6,772 nt of DNA from Chloroflexota bacterium (lineage in GTDB: Bacteria > Chloroflexota > Anaerolineae > Anaerolineales > VGOW01): NCBI GenBank assembly GCA_016215145.1, contig JACRLA010000273.1, positions 1 to 6,772 of the forward strand, written 5' to 3'. The notes below the pieces were generated by a model, which was given only the letters and a program-made list of their open reading frames with translations, was not told the origin of the DNA and did no database searches. A program made the translations under genes and the position numbers. Positions 5,503 through 6,772 of the stretch are shown in pieces (position 1 is the stretch's first letter; the number at the start of each line of letters is the position of its first letter).

Positions 5503-6114
5503 ATGCCACTTTCAGATTACATTCGCATTTTGTGGAGACGCGGTTGGATATTGATCTTGGTCGCCGCGCTCACGGCGGCATCCGCATTCGTGTTCAGCCG
5601 TTTGCAAACGCCGATCTATAAATCCACTATCTATCTTTTAGTGCAACCGGCGCGCACCGATTTCGGTTTGACTCAATCGGCGAAAATTTTGTTGCGCTCG
5701 TACGTCGCTTGGATGGATACCGACAACCGCGCGGCGGCAGTGATTGACGCCCTTCAACTGGATCGCACGCCGCAAGACCTGCGCGGCGACGTGACGATTG
5801 CTTCCGACGATTCGCGTTTCGTGATTCAAATTGACATGAAGAATCGCAACGGCGATCTCGCCAATGATATTGCCAAAAAGTGGGCGGAACTTTTTATCCA
5901 ATGGCGCAACGACGAGAATCAAAAACTCGATCAACCCAAGACGGCGATCAACGTCGCCGCCGGAGCGATACTCGGTCTTTTGCTCGGCGGCGTGTTGGTG
6001 TTTGTTTTAGAATCTATCGAGTCATCTGTGATTCGATCTGCAATGGATATTGAACGGCAATTTAGTTTGCCGGTGTTCGGTTCAATTCCTGCTTCAGAGA
6101 AGAAGTCCCACTGA
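5503..6114 (+). CDS. Wzz/CapA-type polysaccharide chain-length protein, second copy
   Basis: This is a second two-helix chain-length/export protein, 203 residues. MPLSDYIRILWRRGW leads into TM1 (about 15-33). The conserved post-TM1 segment TPIYKSTIYLLVQPAR (36-51) starts the extracytoplasmic domain, and TM2 covers about 149-168 (INVAAGAILGLLLGGVLVFVL). The tail ends LPVFGSIP (189-196), the usual Wzz cytoplasmic ending. It shares layout but little sequence with the preceding copy, so the two may form a hetero-oligomer or serve different chain lengths. The link between DENQKLD and QPKTAIN just before TM2 seems short. Many relatives have a longer stretch with a proline-rich motif there, so a small in-frame loss is possible. 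The ATG at 5503 is the only start that keeps the family N-terminus. Confidence 0.88.
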   Translation: MPLSDYIRILWRRGWILILVAALTAASAFVFSRLQTPIYKSTIYLLVQPARTDFGLTQSAKILLRSYVAWMDTDNRAAAVIDALQLDRTPQDLRGDVTIASDDSRFVIQIDMKNRNGDLANDIAKKWAELFIQWRNDENQKLDQPKTAINVAAGAILGLLLGGVLVFVLESIESSVIRSAMDIERQFSLPVFGSIPASEKKSH

Positions 6115-6128
6115 AAGGCGTGAACGAG

Positions 6129-6350
6129 ATGATGCTCTTTGCGAAATTTCTTGAAGAAAAGTTTTTAAATTCCTCTCAACCTAAAAAACAACCGGTCAAA
6201 CTTCGCGGTATATGGCGTGATACTTCGCCGTTAGATGTAGATGGTTTGAGAGAGGAAATGCGTCAAGCGTGGTGTGAGGGGCTTAACGATCTAGAAGAGG
6301 AAATAATCATCCGTAATCAGTTATCAGCGATCACCTCTACTGATAACTGA
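6129..6350 (+). CDS. Small hypothetical protein, weakly antitoxin-like
   Basis: This short ORF of 73 residues lies between the second Wzz gene and the kinase. I place the start at ATG 6129 because AAAGG at 6114-6118 is ten bases upstream; an in-frame GTG at 6120 is the alternative and would be too close to that site. MLFAKFLEEKFLN, followed by KLRGIWRD and a very acidic helix (LREEMRQAWCEGLNDLEEE), recalls the tails of AbrB/VapB or DUF2281-type antitoxins, but it lacks a clear DNA-binding N-terminus and no toxin gene follows. The last eleven or so residues (from about NQLSAITSTDN) are encoded by heptad array 4, so its original end was probably overwritten. It could be a remnant or a non-functional spacer ORF. 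Confidence 0.5.
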   Translation: MMLFAKFLEEKFLNSSQPKKQPVKLRGIWRDTSPLDVDGLREEMRQAWCEGLNDLEEEIIIRNQLSAITSTDN

Positions 6351-6368
6351 TCACTGACGACTGATAAC
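6313..6368. repeat. Heptad repeat array 4 (inverted, 3+4 units)
   Basis: Three tandem 7-mers (6313-6333; GTAATCA, GTTATCA, GCGATCA) precede a 7-base centre (6334-6340). Four units of complementary sense follow (6341-6368; TGATAAC, TGATCAC, TGACGAC, TGATAAC). Bases 6316-6327 pair perfectly with 6340-6351 over 12 bases. The 7-base phase runs on into TGATATG (6376-6382), which contains the kinase start codon. The stop of the small ORF (6348-6350) lies in a right-arm unit. Confidence 0.85.
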
Positions 6369-6379
6369 TACATTCTGAT

Positions 6380-6772
6380 ATGACCCACCTCATCACCCTC
6401 ACCCACCCTCGTTCCCAAGCCGCAGAAGCCTTTCGCACTCTGCGCACAAATTTAACGTTCTCTAGTTTAGAAAGTCCGCTTACGACATTGCTCGTCACGT
6501 CACCGTCAGATGATGGCGACGTTGAATCGGGCAAGAGCATCACGTTGGCAAATCTCGCCATCACATTTGCTCAAGGCGGCAAAAAGACCATTCTGGTGGA
6601 TTGCGATCTGCGAAGACCGGCACAACATGAGTTGTGGAATGTTAAAAATGATCGCGGGCTGAGCGAGTTCATTCAAGAAGGCGGCGACCCCGTGTTACAA
6701 AGTGTGAATGTCGAGGGGTTGCTGTTGCTCACTTCCGGCGCGATGCCCCCCGCCCCGGCTGACCTCATCAGT
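6380..6772 (+). CDS. CpsD/CapB-type bacterial tyrosine kinase (3' end outside window)
   Basis: This is the cytoplasmic ATPase/kinase partner of Wzz-type proteins. It autophosphorylates a C-terminal tyrosine cluster (not in this window) to regulate capsule or exopolysaccharide assembly. Visible are the lead-in RSQAAEAFRTLRTNL (11-25), strand LLVTSP, and a Walker A that reads GDVESGKS (46-53). The A' box ILVDCDLRRP (71-80) follows, then LTSGAMPPAPADLIS (117-131), the usual SGxxPPNPxELL-type motif with the Asn replaced by Ala. The P-loop is longer than the common SAxPGEGKS form but fits GxxxxGKS. The reading frame is open through the last base. The ATG at 6380 lies at the end of heptad array 4 with no Shine-Dalgarno sequence. 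Two Wzz genes upstream are its likely activators. Confidence 0.93.
   Translation, partial: MTHLITLTHPRSQAAEAFRTLRTNLTFSSLESPLTTLLVTSPSDDGDVESGKSITLANLAITFAQGGKKTILVDCDLRRPAQHELWNVKNDRGLSEFIQEGGDPVLQSVNVEGLLLLTSGAMPPAPADLIS

Overview
This window looks like chromosomal DNA from a member of the Chloroflexota, most likely Anaerolineae-like. The evidence is the Thr/Pro-rich lipoprotein linker, the combination of short Wzz-type proteins with a separate CpsD-type kinase, a REP-type transposase carrying GC-rich palindromes, and poor Shine-Dalgarno sequences. The assignment rests on general resemblance and no marker gene confirms it. All genes lie on the + strand, packed or overlapping, and there is no gene-free stretch above 300 bases. 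I see no tRNA, rRNA, CRISPR array or convincing rho-independent terminator.

Layout. (1) 1-666: 3' part of a family 2 glycosyltransferase of the dolichyl-phosphate glucosyltransferase type. (2) 733-1275: rnhB (RNase HII) with an apparent internal in-frame deletion that removes one catalytic Asp. (3) 1272-1889: REP-associated tyrosine transposase (RAYT) with three GC-rich palindromes inside its reading frame; it is joined to both neighbours by 4-base ATGA overlaps. (4) 1886-2926: lipoprotein with a beta-propeller-like body. (5) 2951-3657: two overlapping, more AT-rich genes, a DUF5674 protein and an uncharacterised partner. (6) 3657-4736: family 4 glycosyltransferase. (7) 4747-5427 and 5503-6114: two Wzz-type chain-length proteins. 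(8) 6129-6350: a small ORF. (9) 6380-end: start of a CpsD/CapB-type tyrosine kinase.

The right half reads as an exopolysaccharide or capsule module: a sugar transferase, two membrane chain-length/export proteins and the ATPase/kinase that would work with them. The GT2 gene at the left may supply lipid-linked sugar. rnhB, the RAYT, the lipoprotein and the DUF5674 pair look like cargo between the two glycan portions.

The most unusual structure lies between genes. Four gene junctions (about 661-723, 4714-4743, 5424-5484, 6313-6368) carry tandem 7-base repeats. Three are arranged as inverted arrays (left heptads, short centre, complementary right heptads) and one is a single-sided array. The heptamer differs from junction to junction. 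In every case the upstream gene's stop codon lies inside a heptad, and the next gene starts within about 20 bases with no clear ribosome binding site. They resemble the short tandemly repeated (STRR) sequences known from cyanobacteria.
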